Source of the DNA: Costertonia aggregata
GTDB taxonomy: Bacteria > Bacteroidota > Bacteroidia > Flavobacteriales > Flavobacteriaceae
Length of the DNA: 64,000 nucleotides
Assembly (NCBI RefSeq): GCF_013402795.1
Contig: NZ_CP058595.1
Coordinates: 1,523,501 to 1,587,500 of the forward strand
Direction of reading: 5' to 3'
Shown: in pieces, positions 26,709 through 36,076 of the stretch
Layout: every line of letters starts with the position of its first letter
Position numbering within the stretch: position 1 is the stretch's first letter
The notes under the pieces: generated by a model
What the model was told of the DNA's origin: nothing
What the model saw: only the letters and a program-made list of their open reading frames with translations
The model's database searches: none
Program-made: the position numbers and the translations under genes

Positions 26709-27566
26709 CTACAATACATTAAGCATTTGTTCCTTGATTTTTTCAAGTTCGTCCTTCATTTGAACCACCAATTTTTGCATGGGTGCATAATTGGCCTTAG
26801 AGCCTATGGTATTGATTTCACGACCGATTTCCTGAGAAATGAAACCTAACTTTTTTCCGTTGGAATCATCAGATTTTAATGTGCTTGAAAAATAGTTCAA
26901 GTGGTTTTTCAACCTTACTTTTTCTTCGGTAATATCGTACTTTTCCAGATAGTAGATAAGCTCTTGCTCAAAACGGTTTTCGTCTACTTCCGCTTTAATG
27001 TCATCTATCGCTTTTTGGAGCCGTTCCCTAACATCAGCCTGCCGATCTGGATCTATCGCAACGACTTTTTCCAAAAGTGTGTCCAATTTTGCTATACGCT
27101 CCAAAAAATCATTTTCGAGCACGCTGCCCTCCTCCGACCGAAAAAGGTTGATCTCAACAAGGGCGTTTTGTAAGGCTTCTTGTATGGCCTTGTACTCTTG
27201 TGGGTCAACATCTTCACGTTCGGTTCTTAGGGCATCCGGCATACGCAAAGCCATTTCCAAAAGCCTCATATCATCCCCTGCGGCGATAGCTCCCAACTGT
27301 TTCATATACTGTTTGACTACAGGCTCGTTAACATGTGAGGATGTCTCGTCGCCGGTGGTCTCCACATATAATCCAAAATCAATCTTGCCCCGTACCAAAG
27401 AGCTTGCGATTATCTTACGCAGCTCCAGTTCTTTTTCTCGGTAAGAAGATGGCATACGGGCGTTTAAATCCAAGCTTTTACTGTTTAGGGATTTTAGCTC
27501 TACGGTGATTTTTTTATTGGGAAGTTGTATTGCATGTTTCCCGAAACCGGTCATGGATTTGATCAT
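26709..27566 (-). CDS. yicC: YicC/YloC family endoribonuclease
   Basis: The 285-residue protein starts with the invariant MIKSMTGFGK, continues VELKSLNSKSLDLNARMP, and ends with the DUF1732 region (FISQEIGREINTIGSKANYAPMQKLVVQMKDELEKIKEQMLNVL, here only named by its parts: EIGREINTIGSKA and VVQMKDELEKIKEQ). Members act as endoribonucleases in E. coli and B. subtilis. It has its own -7 element and leads the yicC, gmk, nadD group, a conserved linkage. Confidence 0.93.
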   Translation of the reverse strand: MIKSMTGFGKHAIQLPNKKITVELKSLNSKSLDLNARMPSSYREKELELRKIIASSLVRGKIDFGLYVETTGDETSSHVNEPVVKQYMKQLGAIAAGDDMRLLEMALRMPDALRTEREDVDPQEYKAIQEALQNALVEINLFRSEEGSVLENDFLERIAKLDTLLEKVVAIDPDRQADVRERLQKAIDDIKAEVDENRFEQELIYYLEKYDITEEKVRLKNHLNYFSSTLKSDDSNGKKLGFISQEIGREINTIGSKANYAPMQKLVVQMKDELEKIKEQMLNVL

Positions 27567-27587
27567 GGAATGGAATTAAATTTGTCG

Positions 27588-27595
27588 CAAAGATA
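27588..27595 (-). promoter_or_regulatory. -7 element TATCTTTG (minus strand) of yicC
   Basis: It is an exact TAnnTTTG match 22 bases before the yicC start. The same octamer precedes the DUF3109 and TerB-DnaJ genes. Confidence 0.5.
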
Positions 27596-27610
27596 ACCAA
27601 ATTAGAGGCT

Positions 27611-27967
27611 TTACTTTTTGGGCTTTCCGTTTTTATCAAATCGTTTGTTGAGCAAAGTTTCACATTTGTACATGCCGATGCCCAGACCCAATAGAAGAAT
27701 AAAAATGGATGCCATCACTACGGTGCCCGAATCAAAGATAAAATATAGGAGAGTACTCGAAAACAACGTGACCAAACCTATGTAATATATCATTTTTGAA
27801 CCTATGGCATTGGCATAGTCCCAAATGTGTTGGTTGGCCATACTTCTTCTGGTGCGATAACCATATATATGGTTTATTTCCTTGGGCGGATATTTCATAT
27901 AAAGCCAGCCCAAAATAGTAAATAACAGCCCATTGAAAATGGCCAGAAAAAACTGGAACAAGTCCAT
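27611..27967 (-). CDS. SdpI family membrane protein
   Basis: The 118-residue protein has four probable TM helices (FFLAIFNGLLFTILGWLYM, then MIYYIGLVTLFSSTLLYFIF and MASIFILLLGLGIGMY) and the SdpI hallmark IYGYRTRRSMANQHIWDYAN at about 34-53. In B. subtilis SdpI gives immunity to the SdpC toxin; most relatives are uncharacterised. I start at the ATG giving MDLFQFF because the seven codons upstream run into the previous gene. It follows the DUF1080 gene by two bases. Confidence 0.88.
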   Translation of the reverse strand: MDLFQFFLAIFNGLLFTILGWLYMKYPPKEINHIYGYRTRRSMANQHIWDYANAIGSKMIYYIGLVTLFSSTLLYFIFDSGTVVMASIFILLLGLGIGMYKCETLLNKRFDKNGKPKK

Positions 27968-27969
27968 TT

Positions 27970-28776
27970 TTACAACTCCCTGACCCAAATATTCCTGTAG
28001 CTTACCCGGCTGTTATCCTTGTGGTCCTGTAATTGGATCGGTGCCTTGCCATGGGCTTCATATTTTGGCCATCCTATGTATTTTATTATCCCTTCGATTT
28101 CAAAATGGTTTTGAATGAGTACGCCGTTATGCAATACCGTAACGTATGCCGGGCTTACCAACTCTTCATTTTCAAATTCAGGGGCCTCAAAGATAATGTC
28201 ATATGTGTTCCATTCACCTGTTGGGGCGGATGCCATAGCTAAGGGAATTCCTTGTTTGTAGACCGAGCCAACTTGCCCGTTGGTGTAGGTAGGATTGTCA
28301 TTATTGTCCAAGACCTGAATTTCATAGCGTTGTTGGATAAAAATACCGCTATTTGCCCGGGCTTGTCCTTTATTCAATACTTCTGCGGGGGATTTCCATT
28401 CTACATGCAGTTGTATGCTGCCAAAATTTCTTTTGGTCTGTATGTCTCCCGCTTTGTCCTTTACGGTCATACTCCCGTCATCATTTAAATGCCATTGCGC
28501 CGCCGTGCTATCAACAGCGCTTATCCATTCGTCTAAATCAGTACCGTCAAAAAGTACAATGGCGTCAGTGGGTATTCCCTTGTCGTTTACAGTCACTTTC
28601 GGCGGTACCGGCTTGTAGACTTCTGTTGCTTCCGGAGTGGTTGGCTCCTCTCCTTGATACTTTTGATCGGTGTTGACTTCTTTGATTTGGTTTTCTTGGG
28701 GAATATTTTTTTTAGGGCTTTCTTGACAACCCAACAAAATACTTATCAATGTCAAACAAAAAACATACTGTTTCAT
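27970..28776 (-). CDS. DUF1080 lipoprotein (3-keto-disaccharide hydrolase family), copy 1
   Basis: The 268-residue product starts MKQYVFCLTLISILLGCQ, a lipoprotein signal with Cys at about 17. A charged linker follows, then a DUF1080 concanavalin-like domain from about 75 (DAIVLFDGTDLDEWIS) through HVEWKSPAE, NSGIFIQQRYEIQVLDN and the closing LQDHKDNSRVSYRNIWVREL. The family includes hydrolases of 3-keto-glycosides. The upstream open frame overlaps the neighbouring DUF1080 gene and is not part of the protein. One base separates it from that gene. Confidence 0.9.
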   Translation of the reverse strand: MKQYVFCLTLISILLGCQESPKKNIPQENQIKEVNTDQKYQGEEPTTPEATEVYKPVPPKVTVNDKGIPTDAIVLFDGTDLDEWISAVDSTAAQWHLNDDGSMTVKDKAGDIQTKRNFGSIQLHVEWKSPAEVLNKGQARANSGIFIQQRYEIQVLDNNDNPTYTNGQVGSVYKQGIPLAMASAPTGEWNTYDIIFEAPEFENEELVSPAYVTVLHNGVLIQNHFEIEGIIKYIGWPKYEAHGKAPIQLQDHKDNSRVSYRNIWVREL

Positions 28777-28777
28777 A

Positions 28778-29548
28778 TTATAATGCTTTAATCTTAATGT
28801 TTCTGTAGGATACGACATCCCCATGGTCTTGAAGGCCAATTTTCCCGGTCTTGTAGTCGGCAAAACCATCCCATCCCTTAAATTTTGATTTTTCCAACAT
28901 AGCCTTCAATTCATCTCCACCAACGGGAAAGGTGGCTATTTCAACTCCGTTGAGCACGGAACTTCCTGTATTGGTCTCATGATTTACCGTTATGACAGCT
29001 GTATTCCATTCCCCTGCTGGTTTGGTCACGTCCTTTGCGGGTTCTACCAAATCATATAATGCACCGGCCTGTCTATTTCGCCCATTTTTCGCATCAGGAT
29101 GCTTTGTATTGTCCAACACCTGTATTTCCAAACCTGTCTGATAGGGCTCCACGTATTTTTCATCCTCACTTATGCCCCAAAAAATACCGCTATTTCCTCC
29201 CTCTGCAATTTTCCATTCCAACGAGAGCACAAAACTGGTAAATGAATCCTTGGTGACAATGTTGAAGGTTTTATAGCCTTCGCCGTTTTCATCCTTCCTT
29301 TCTTCCGGTAGCGGTGGGTCAAATACCAGTGCATTGTTCTTTATTGACCAATGCGAGGGCTGCCCTCCTTTAAAAGCCTGCCAATTATCCATAGAAGTAC
29401 CATCAAAAAGAACGGTCCATTCATTTTCATGACTTACTTCCTCACTTTCAGAAACTGTTTCAGCAACATCAAGATCGCTCTTTTGCACTTTTTCCTTGCA
29501 ACTTAATAGTACAAGTCCAACTAGCATTAAAAATATTCCTTTTTTCAT
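28778..29548 (-). CDS. DUF1080 lipoprotein (3-keto-disaccharide hydrolase family), copy 2
   Basis: The 256-residue product begins MKKGIFLMLVGLVLLSCK (lipobox Cys near 17). Its DUF1080 domain starts at about 45 with WTVLFDGTSMDNWQAFKGG. It contains SLEWKIAEGGNSGIFWGI, LEIQVLDNTKHPD and ends GKIGLQDHGDVVSYRNIKIKAL. It differs clearly from copy 1, so the two probably differ in substrate rather than being a recent duplication. It sits in an apparent operon with the isomerase upstream (87-base gap) and copy 1 downstream. Confidence 0.9.
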   Translation of the reverse strand: MKKGIFLMLVGLVLLSCKEKVQKSDLDVAETVSESEEVSHENEWTVLFDGTSMDNWQAFKGGQPSHWSIKNNALVFDPPLPEERKDENGEGYKTFNIVTKDSFTSFVLSLEWKIAEGGNSGIFWGISEDEKYVEPYQTGLEIQVLDNTKHPDAKNGRNRQAGALYDLVEPAKDVTKPAGEWNTAVITVNHETNTGSSVLNGVEIATFPVGGDELKAMLEKSKFKGWDGFADYKTGKIGLQDHGDVVSYRNIKIKAL

Positions 29549-29635
29549 GTCATTATGTTTGATATGGTAATATAGTACTTCAACTATATTCAGCGGTTTT
29601 TTTTCTCCGAACAACATAGAACAAGCTATTGAAGC

Positions 29636-30688
29636 CTAAATTCCCAATATTTTCTTTAGCGTTGTTTTATCGATTTCCGCACCGGCGAAATCATCAAAGG
29701 TTTTTTGGGTAGCTTCGATAATATGGTCTTGTATAAAGATTGCCCCTTCTCTGGCTCCTTGTTCGGGGCTTTTTATACAGCATTCCCATTCCATCACCGC
29801 CCAAACATCACAACCGTACTGTGTTAATTTGGAAAAAATGGTCTTGAAGTCTATTTGACCGTCTCCCAGTGAGCGATACCTTCCCGCCCTGTCTCCCCAG
29901 TCGTTATAACCGCCGAAAGCTCCTTTTTTACCTGTTGGGTTAAATTCCGAATCCTTCACATGAAAAGACTTTATAAACTCATGGTAATGATCTATGTACG
30001 TAATGTAATCTAACTGTTGCAGCACAAAATGGCTTGGGTCGTAAAGGATGTTAACGCGTTTGTGGTTGCCCGTGCCCTCTAAAAACCGCTCAAAGGTGTC
30101 CCCATCGTGAAGATCTTCGCCCGGATGTATTTCATAGCATACATCAACCCCTTGCTCGTCAAAATGGTCCAAGATGGGCAGCCAACGTTTGGCCAGCTCC
30201 TCAAACCCCATTTCGACCAGGCCGGCAGGTCGTTGCGGCCATGGGTGCCATGTATGCCACAATAACGCTCCCGAAAAAGTAGCATGGGCGGTTATGCCCA
30301 AACGTCTGCTGGCCGTAGCCGCTTTTTTTACCGTTTCAATAGCCCATTGTGTACGCGCCTTTGGGTTGTTCTTGACATTATCCGGGGCAAAATTATCGAA
30401 CATTAAATCATATGCGGGGTTTACCGCAACCAGTTGCCCTTGTAAATGTGTGGAAAGCTCTGTTATCTCAAGTCCGTACGAATTTACTTTTCCCTTTAGT
30501 TCATCACAGTAGGTTTGGCTCTCGGCAGCCTTGTCCAAATCAATCAGAAAATTTTCCCAAGTCGGAATTTGAATTCCTTTATATCCCAAACCTGATGCCC
30601 ATTTGCACATCCCCTCCAAAGAATTGAAGGGAGCTTTGTCATCTACGAATTGCGCTAAAAAAACCGCGGGTCCTTTAATTGTCTTCAT
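29636..30688 (-). CDS. Sugar phosphate isomerase/epimerase-like TIM barrel protein
   Basis: The 350-residue protein has no signal peptide and is likely cytosolic. It belongs to the xylose-isomerase-like TIM barrel superfamily: GYKGIQIPTWE near 34-44, VDVCYEIHPGEDLHDG near 180-195, NILYDPSHFVLQQLDY near 214-229, SFHVKDSEFNPTGKKG near 240, and AVMEWECC near 305. These hold the metal-binding Glu/Asp/His residues of the fold. Homologues often sit with Gfo/Idh/MocA and DUF1080 genes. The substrate is unknown; a keto-sugar is likely from context. Confidence 0.88.
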   Translation of the reverse strand: MKTIKGPAVFLAQFVDDKAPFNSLEGMCKWASGLGYKGIQIPTWENFLIDLDKAAESQTYCDELKGKVNSYGLEITELSTHLQGQLVAVNPAYDLMFDNFAPDNVKNNPKARTQWAIETVKKAATASRRLGITAHATFSGALLWHTWHPWPQRPAGLVEMGFEELAKRWLPILDHFDEQGVDVCYEIHPGEDLHDGDTFERFLEGTGNHKRVNILYDPSHFVLQQLDYITYIDHYHEFIKSFHVKDSEFNPTGKKGAFGGYNDWGDRAGRYRSLGDGQIDFKTIFSKLTQYGCDVWAVMEWECCIKSPEQGAREGAIFIQDHIIEATQKTFDDFAGAEIDKTTLKKILGI

Positions 30689-30836
30689 AAGTGTTTCTAA
30701 ATCTGTTTATTGAAAATAGATATGTTCAAATACTAAGAATTATATCCTATATTTAAAGAGAAATACTTTCATTGAATTTATTGCTAGTGAAGCTATAAAT
30801 ATAGGAAATACCAGTAGAAAAAGATAAAAATCGATA

Positions 30837-32540
30837 ATGAATACAGAAGAACAGTATGATGCCATTGTTGTAGGAACGGGAATCAGTGGCGGTTGGGCCG
30901 CCAAAGAACTTTGTGAAAACGGGTTAAAGACCTTGGTCTTGGAAAGGGGCCGCATGGTAGAGCACATAAAGGATTATCCTACCATGAACGATGACCCTTG
31001 GGATTATGAACTAAAAGGTGAACTGTCTTCCGAAGATAAAAAAAAGTATCACATACAGAAAAGATTGGGGTGGGCCCCGAAAGAAGATGTAAAGCACTTT
31101 TTCGTCAACGATTTGGACCACCCATACGTAGAGACCAAACGTTTTGATTGGATACGCGGCTATCAAGTGGGCGGGCGATCGTTGACCTGGGGCCGGCAAA
31201 GCTATCGTTGGAGCGACATTGATTTTGAGGCCAACAAAAAAGAGGGTATAGGTATAGATTGGCCCGTTCGGTATGCCGACATCGCACCTTGGTACGATAA
31301 AGTAGAGGAATATATCGGGGTAAGCGGTCAAAACTTAGGTCTAAAACAGCTTCCCGATGGTAAATTTCTTCCTCCGATGGAGTTGAACTGTGTAGAACAA
31401 GGGCTTCAAAAATCTATTGCAGATAATTTTGATGATGGGCGTTTGTTGACCATAGGCAGGGCTGCACACATTACCGATAAAGATGCACAAATCGAGGGAC
31501 GCGGCGTTTGCCAAAATAGAAATAGATGTTGGAGAGGTTGCCCTTTCGGGGGCTATTTTAGCAGTAATTCTTCAACATTGCCTGCCGCTGAACGTACCGG
31601 GAACATGACGCTCCGGCCAAATTCCATCGTATACGAAGTAATTTATGACGACAAGACCAAGAGAGCTGTTGGTGTTCAAGTAATCGATGCAGAAACCCAC
31701 GAAAAAATAGAATTTAAAGCCAAGGTAATTTTCCTTTGCGCCTCTGCGATGGCTTCCGTAGGAATTCTAATGCAATCCAAATCAGAACGTTTTCCCAACG
31801 GACTAGGCAACGATTCAGATGCTTTGGGTCGTGGCATAATGGATCACCATTATAAATTGGGTGCAACAGCTAAAGTCGAGGGGTATCTTGATAATTATTA
31901 TAAAGGACGGCGGGCGAACGGGTTTTATATTCCACGTTTCGTAAATCTGGACGAAAAAACAAGACGAAAAAACTACCTCCGCGGTTTTGGGTATCAAGGT
32001 GGCGCAAGCAGAGGGGATTGGTCGCAATCGATTGCGGAAATGGGATACGGAAAGAATTTGAAAAAGGAAATTCTTAAACCTGGACAGTGGCAAATAGGAG
32101 TAACTGGTTTTGGGGAGTTTTTACCCTACGACGACAACAGGGTTACGCTAAGTGAAACCAAAAAAGACACATGGGGATTACCGCAATTGGATTTTGATGT
32201 TGAGTTCAAGGAGAACGAATATAATATGCGAGAGGATATCAAAAAACAGATTGTGGCCATGTTCAAAGCCGCAGGTTTTAAGGACGTGACCTCCTACGAT
32301 GAGGCTTCGGGACCTGGACTGGGCATACACGAGATGGGAGGGGCAAGAATGGGGAGCAGTCCTAAAACATCCATAGTGAACAAGAACAACCAGGTGCATT
32401 TAGTGCCCAACGTCTACGTAACCGACGGTGCTTTCATGAGCTCGTCTAGCTGCGTAAACCCATCGCTCACCTATATGGCTTTTACCGCTAGAGCGGCAAA
32501 TCATGCCGCACAACAATTTAAGGCCGGTAAATTTTCTTAA
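30837..32540 (+). CDS. GMC family FAD-dependent oxidoreductase, copy 1
   Basis: The 567-residue protein has the FAD dinucleotide-binding motif VVGTGISGGWAAKEL (about 11-25) and the ribose Glu in LVLERG. A Cys cluster CQNRNRCWRGCPFGG near 222-236 is typical of the gluconate/glucoside dehydrogenase branch. The catalytic pair is His498 (LGIHEMGG) and Asn541 (VNPSLTYMAF). It lacks a signal peptide. Enzymes of this branch oxidise sugars or glycosides, including C3 of hexosides. Unlike copy 2, no small-subunit gene follows; it may share that partner. It is divergent from the isomerase/DUF1080 operon. Confidence 0.92.
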   Translation: MNTEEQYDAIVVGTGISGGWAAKELCENGLKTLVLERGRMVEHIKDYPTMNDDPWDYELKGELSSEDKKKYHIQKRLGWAPKEDVKHFFVNDLDHPYVETKRFDWIRGYQVGGRSLTWGRQSYRWSDIDFEANKKEGIGIDWPVRYADIAPWYDKVEEYIGVSGQNLGLKQLPDGKFLPPMELNCVEQGLQKSIADNFDDGRLLTIGRAAHITDKDAQIEGRGVCQNRNRCWRGCPFGGYFSSNSSTLPAAERTGNMTLRPNSIVYEVIYDDKTKRAVGVQVIDAETHEKIEFKAKVIFLCASAMASVGILMQSKSERFPNGLGNDSDALGRGIMDHHYKLGATAKVEGYLDNYYKGRRANGFYIPRFVNLDEKTRRKNYLRGFGYQGGASRGDWSQSIAEMGYGKNLKKEILKPGQWQIGVTGFGEFLPYDDNRVTLSETKKDTWGLPQLDFDVEFKENEYNMREDIKKQIVAMFKAAGFKDVTSYDEASGPGLGIHEMGGARMGSSPKTSIVNKNNQVHLVPNVYVTDGAFMSSSSCVNPSLTYMAFTARAANHAAQQFKAGKFS

Positions 32541-32627
32541 CATTACAATAGTTGTTACATTTATGTGTTTTGAACGTTCCTTATCAAAACAAAGGGATTA
32601 TTAGGATAACTTGTTTATATAGATTCA

Positions 32628-33092
32628 ATGGAGAATGCTTCGGCCAGGAATATGTGGGGAGACTATTTGGATGCCCATTTAGAGGATGCTTTTAAAGAAG
32701 CGCCCAAAGTGATACATTTTTGTGATAACGAAAAAGATGCCGATGAATGTGCTGCACTTGTAAAGGCAGGCATTAAAAAGGCAACATCACCTTCTTTATT
32801 GGGATTGCAGTACCGCAACGAACCATTGCCAAAAATCGGTGAATTTATGGTCGTTACCAATTGGGAAGGCAAAGCACAATGTATTGTAAGGACCACTGCG
32901 GTAAGCTTAAAGCCTTTCTTTGCGATAGAGGCTGCATATGCCCAAATCGAGGGAGAAGGAGATAAATCCCTTCCGTACTGGAAAAAAGTTCACTGGGACT
33001 ATTACGAACGGGAACTGGCACCTTTTGACCGCGTTCCGAGGGAAAGCATGATTATCGTTTGCCAGGAGTTCGAAAAGGTTTTTCCGGAATAG
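32628..33092 (+). CDS. ASCH domain protein
   Basis: The 154-residue protein matches the ASCH fold (PUA-like barrel): WGDYLDAHLEDAF, ALVKAGIKKATSPSL, the GEFMVVTNWEGKAQCIVRTT core, and a later acidic segment AYAQIEGEGDKSLPYWKKVHWDYY. ASCH domains are predicted RNA- or nucleotide-binding, and some cleave acylated cytidine. It is unlikely to belong to the sugar pathway around it. A perfect 34-bp palindrome follows. Confidence 0.85.
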   Translation: MENASARNMWGDYLDAHLEDAFKEAPKVIHFCDNEKDADECAALVKAGIKKATSPSLLGLQYRNEPLPKIGEFMVVTNWEGKAQCIVRTTAVSLKPFFAIEAAYAQIEGEGDKSLPYWKKVHWDYYERELAPFDRVPRESMIIVCQEFEKVFPE

Positions 33093-33110
33093 CGTTACAC
33101 TAAAGATCGA

Positions 33111-33144
33111 TTAAGAAGAGCCGAACTAGTTCGGCTCTTCTTAA
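33111..33144. terminator. Perfect 34-bp palindrome between convergent genes
   Basis: The 17-base arm 33111-33127 (starting TTAAGAAGAGCCGAACT) is the exact reverse complement of 33128-33144. It lies between convergent ASCH and Gfo/Idh genes, so a bidirectional terminator is most likely. Both sides end in CTTCTTAA rather than a pure T-run. Confidence 0.85.
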
Positions 33145-33168
33145 TGACATATTTTGACGAATAGTACG

Positions 33169-34305
33169 CTATTCCAATGCTACCCAAACATTTCCTTTTT
33201 TATGGGACGCAACGGTAGCTTCGATAAAATTCATCCCACGCACGCCATCTTGCATGGTCGGGAATTCTCCGTCATTATACTTTTCTCCCCTGATGGCACG
33301 TGCTGCACCCAAATAAATATTGGCCATGGAATCAAAGATGCCTTCCGGATGGCCTGGGGGCAACTTTGTACCGTCCAAAGACAATTCAGAATTATACTCG
33401 TGACCGGGCTTATATATCTTAGTGGGTTCCGTGTCGCTCATCATGTATAAAAAGTTGGGGCGTTCCTGCTCCCAACGAAAGGCCGCTTTTTCACCATAAA
33501 TGGCAATGGCCAATCCGTTCTCCTCTCCCGTTGCGACTTGACTTCCCCGAATCACACCTTTTACATGGTCTCCCATGCGAATAAGGACCGTACCGTCCAC
33601 ATCCATCTTATTGTCTTCATAGATATAGTTGAAGTCACATAAAAGTGATTTCACTTTTAAGCCCGTGGTATACTCTACCATATTAAAAGCATGAACGCCA
33701 ATATCACCCATACAAGAACTTATTCCAGCTTTTTCAGGGTCCAATCGCCAAACCGATGAGCGTTTTTCCTGATCGTGTATTATGGTATTGATCCACCCTT
33801 GATAATATCTGGCGTCTATTTTATGTATTTTCCCCAATGCCCCCGCCTTAATCATTTCGCGCATTTGCCGTACCATAGGGTAACCGGTATAGGTATGTGT
33901 CAAGGCAAAAACAGTTCCCGCCTTTTTGTGGGCCTCCCGTAAAATTTTAGCTTCTTCGAGAGTGGTGGTCATCGGTTTTTCGCAAATGACATGAAAACCG
34001 TTGTCCAACAGCTTTTTGGCCATGGGAAAATGAAGAAAATTAGGGGTTAATACTGAACATACTTCAATACGTTCGTCTTTGGGAAGTTTCATTTCCTCTT
34101 CGATAAGCGTATCAAAATCTTTGTAAATTCTGTTTAAGGGAATATCTATTTCTTTTGCAAAAGACATACTTGCTTCAAAATCCGGATTAAAGACCGCTCC
34201 GGTTATTTGGTAGTTGTCATTAATATGTGAAGCTACCCTATGCAAAACCCCGATCAATGAATCGCCTCCGCCACCTAATATTCCTAGTCTTATTTTTTTT
34301 GCCAT
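33169..34305 (-). CDS. Gfo/Idh/MocA family oxidoreductase
   Basis: The 378-residue NAD(P)-dependent dehydrogenase has a Rossmann start LGILGGGGDSLIGVLHR (7-23) and the family motif CEKPMTT with Glu109-Lys110-Pro111. The substrate domain includes ARYYQGWINTIIHDQ and SCMGDIGVHAFNMVEYTTG, which holds the usual catalytic Asp and His. It lacks a signal peptide, so it acts in the cytosol, reducing or oxidising a sugar carbonyl. It follows the MFS gene by 23 bases. In this locus it may reduce a 3-keto-sugar to a common hexose. Confidence 0.92.
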   Translation of the reverse strand: MAKKIRLGILGGGGDSLIGVLHRVASHINDNYQITGAVFNPDFEASMSFAKEIDIPLNRIYKDFDTLIEEEMKLPKDERIEVCSVLTPNFLHFPMAKKLLDNGFHVICEKPMTTTLEEAKILREAHKKAGTVFALTHTYTGYPMVRQMREMIKAGALGKIHKIDARYYQGWINTIIHDQEKRSSVWRLDPEKAGISSCMGDIGVHAFNMVEYTTGLKVKSLLCDFNYIYEDNKMDVDGTVLIRMGDHVKGVIRGSQVATGEENGLAIAIYGEKAAFRWEQERPNFLYMMSDTEPTKIYKPGHEYNSELSLDGTKLPPGHPEGIFDSMANIYLGAARAIRGEKYNDGEFPTMQDGVRGMNFIEATVASHKKGNVWVALE

Positions 34306-34328
34306 AAGTAAAATCTATCTATTTAAAA

Positions 34329-35507
34329 TTATACTTCTTCTATTATTGTTGAATTTCTTTTTTTCATGTAAAGGTACAGTCCTGTAAAGGCCAATATCAA
34401 AATTGCTGGTAGTATTGACATTGTTCTCAACGCTTCGCCTGCATCTGCATTATCCATAAGCATTCCCATAAGCGGTAAAACTATGGATACCGACAACATG
34501 CCCGCTCCGCCCATTATTGAAAGTCCCAACGCCCCGGTTTGGGGTAAATATTCCGCCACAAAACCCAACATGGTGGGCCAAAAAAAAGTGACTCCCACAG
34601 CAAATACGGCAGCAGCAGCAAACGTCATACCGCCACTTGTAATCGTCAGTAGCCATAACCCGATGAATGTGAAAATTGCAGAAAACAATAACATTCCCGC
34701 AGGTTGCAACTTATGGATGACCTGTCCCGCAAAAGCCCTTCCCAAAGCCATTATACCGTTGATAAAGGCCAGTACGAGCAACGGGCTTTCAACCGATGTT
34801 TTTAAAAGTGACTCAATACGTTGTGTTGTACCCAGTTCTGATGCCGCCGTGAGCAACATACATATGACCATGAATATGAAAAGCGGGTTGGCCAAACTTG
34901 CATACATATTTTTTGTGCTTATCCCCATTTGTACCCGCTCCGTAACCGGGAACTTTTGTCCTAAGAACAATATAGCATAAACAATCAGAGGTATAAATAA
35001 AGTGCCTACCATAATTTGCCAGCTCAATCCCATAATGTCCATAACGAGCCAGCCCACTAGAGCTCCTATCACTATACCGCCAGGAAACCAGACATGAAAC
35101 CGATTCAACATTTTGGTCTTGTTCTTGGTATACATTGAAGCAATCATCGGATTCAAGGCGGCCTCTACCATACCATTACCGATGCCTACAAATAAAGTGG
35201 CAATAAATAAAGACGACATATCCTTTGCCATTATAGTCCAGACAATACCTATTGCATGCATGATAAAAGCTAACCAAGTAATCTTTTTAATTCCAAGAGA
35301 ATCTACCAATGGTCCCCCGATTATCATCGCCAAGGTAAAACCCCAAAAGGCGGGCGTAAAGGCATATCCTATCTGTTCTAAAGTAAGCCCTACGCCTTCG
35401 GGTCCAAAAACTGTTTCCAATCGTGCCCTGATAGCAAACGTCATAGCCGTTACTATAAGTGCCATACAGGAGGCCAAAAACAATCTGTTTTTATTGATAC
35501 TTTCCAT
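34329..35507 (-). CDS. MFS transporter
   Basis: The 392-residue protein has twelve hydrophobic helices. Loop 2-3 carries GGPLVDSLGIKKITW, a variant of the MFS signature G-x-x-x-D-x-x-G-x-x-K. ALNPMIASMYTKNKTKMLNRFHVWFPGG marks the loop after TM4-5 (given in parts: ALNPMIASMY and NRFHVWFPGG), as in sugar porters of the FucP/NagP type. It is the first gene of a pair with the Gfo/Idh enzyme, so uptake of the sugar derivative processed here is the likely role. Confidence 0.9.
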   Translation of the reverse strand: MESINKNRLFLASCMALIVTAMTFAIRARLETVFGPEGVGLTLEQIGYAFTPAFWGFTLAMIIGGPLVDSLGIKKITWLAFIMHAIGIVWTIMAKDMSSLFIATLFVGIGNGMVEAALNPMIASMYTKNKTKMLNRFHVWFPGGIVIGALVGWLVMDIMGLSWQIMVGTLFIPLIVYAILFLGQKFPVTERVQMGISTKNMYASLANPLFIFMVICMLLTAASELGTTQRIESLLKTSVESPLLVLAFINGIMALGRAFAGQVIHKLQPAGMLLFSAIFTFIGLWLLTITSGGMTFAAAAVFAVGVTFFWPTMLGFVAEYLPQTGALGLSIMGGAGMLSVSIVLPLMGMLMDNADAGEALRTMSILPAILILAFTGLYLYMKKRNSTIIEEV

Positions 35508-35609
35508 TTTGTTATGTGTTATGTTAGTTGATTTTTAAACATCGTAAGATAAATAATCCAATATACTCTAGGTCACATTTTCGCTGAACGGCAGCCCCGG
35601 TTAATTCAA

Positions 35610-36053
35610 CTACCTTTTGTAATGAATATAATCTGTTTTTAAAGGTTCAAGGTCATTTGCCCTAAAATTCATGGCAATTTGCCCTCTATGGTGGGCGGAG
35701 TGGTTTATAATATGAAACAACATATCTTGAATGGTGTTCGTGAACAACCTACCTTCGGTATTTTCATAATCGATACGCTTTTCAAAATCATCGGTATGGG
35801 TTATGATATCAAAGGAATTTCTTTGATTTTCATAATGAATATCGTCCCAATCGTTACTTTCATGTATTTGAAACACCCCATACTCAGATGTTTTGCCCAC
35901 TATACGCATATTCCATATATGATGGGCATTTAGAATATGACTAAAAAGTACATTGCTTTTTTCCGGAATGTTTTTCATGATATTGAACTCTTCGATATAC
36001 TTTTTATTACAATAAAAATTATAGTCAAAAAGCTGATTAAGAAAGGCTTTCAT
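35610..36053 (-). CDS. DinB family protein
   Basis: The 147-residue protein matches the DinB/YfiT four-helix bundle. A first His lies in HILNAHHIWNMR (about 40-51), and a second pair in HIINHSAHHRGQIAMNFR (about 114-131); together these form the usual His metal triad. Members include metal-dependent thiol transferases; this one's substrate is unknown. It is 23 bases downstream of the lipoprotein isomerase gene on the same strand. Confidence 0.88.
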   Translation of the reverse strand: MKAFLNQLFDYNFYCNKKYIEEFNIMKNIPEKSNVLFSHILNAHHIWNMRIVGKTSEYGVFQIHESNDWDDIHYENQRNSFDIITHTDDFEKRIDYENTEGRLFTNTIQDMLFHIINHSAHHRGQIAMNFRANDLEPLKTDYIHYKR

Positions 36054-36076
36054 AAAAAAATCAGTTTGGTTTGGTG

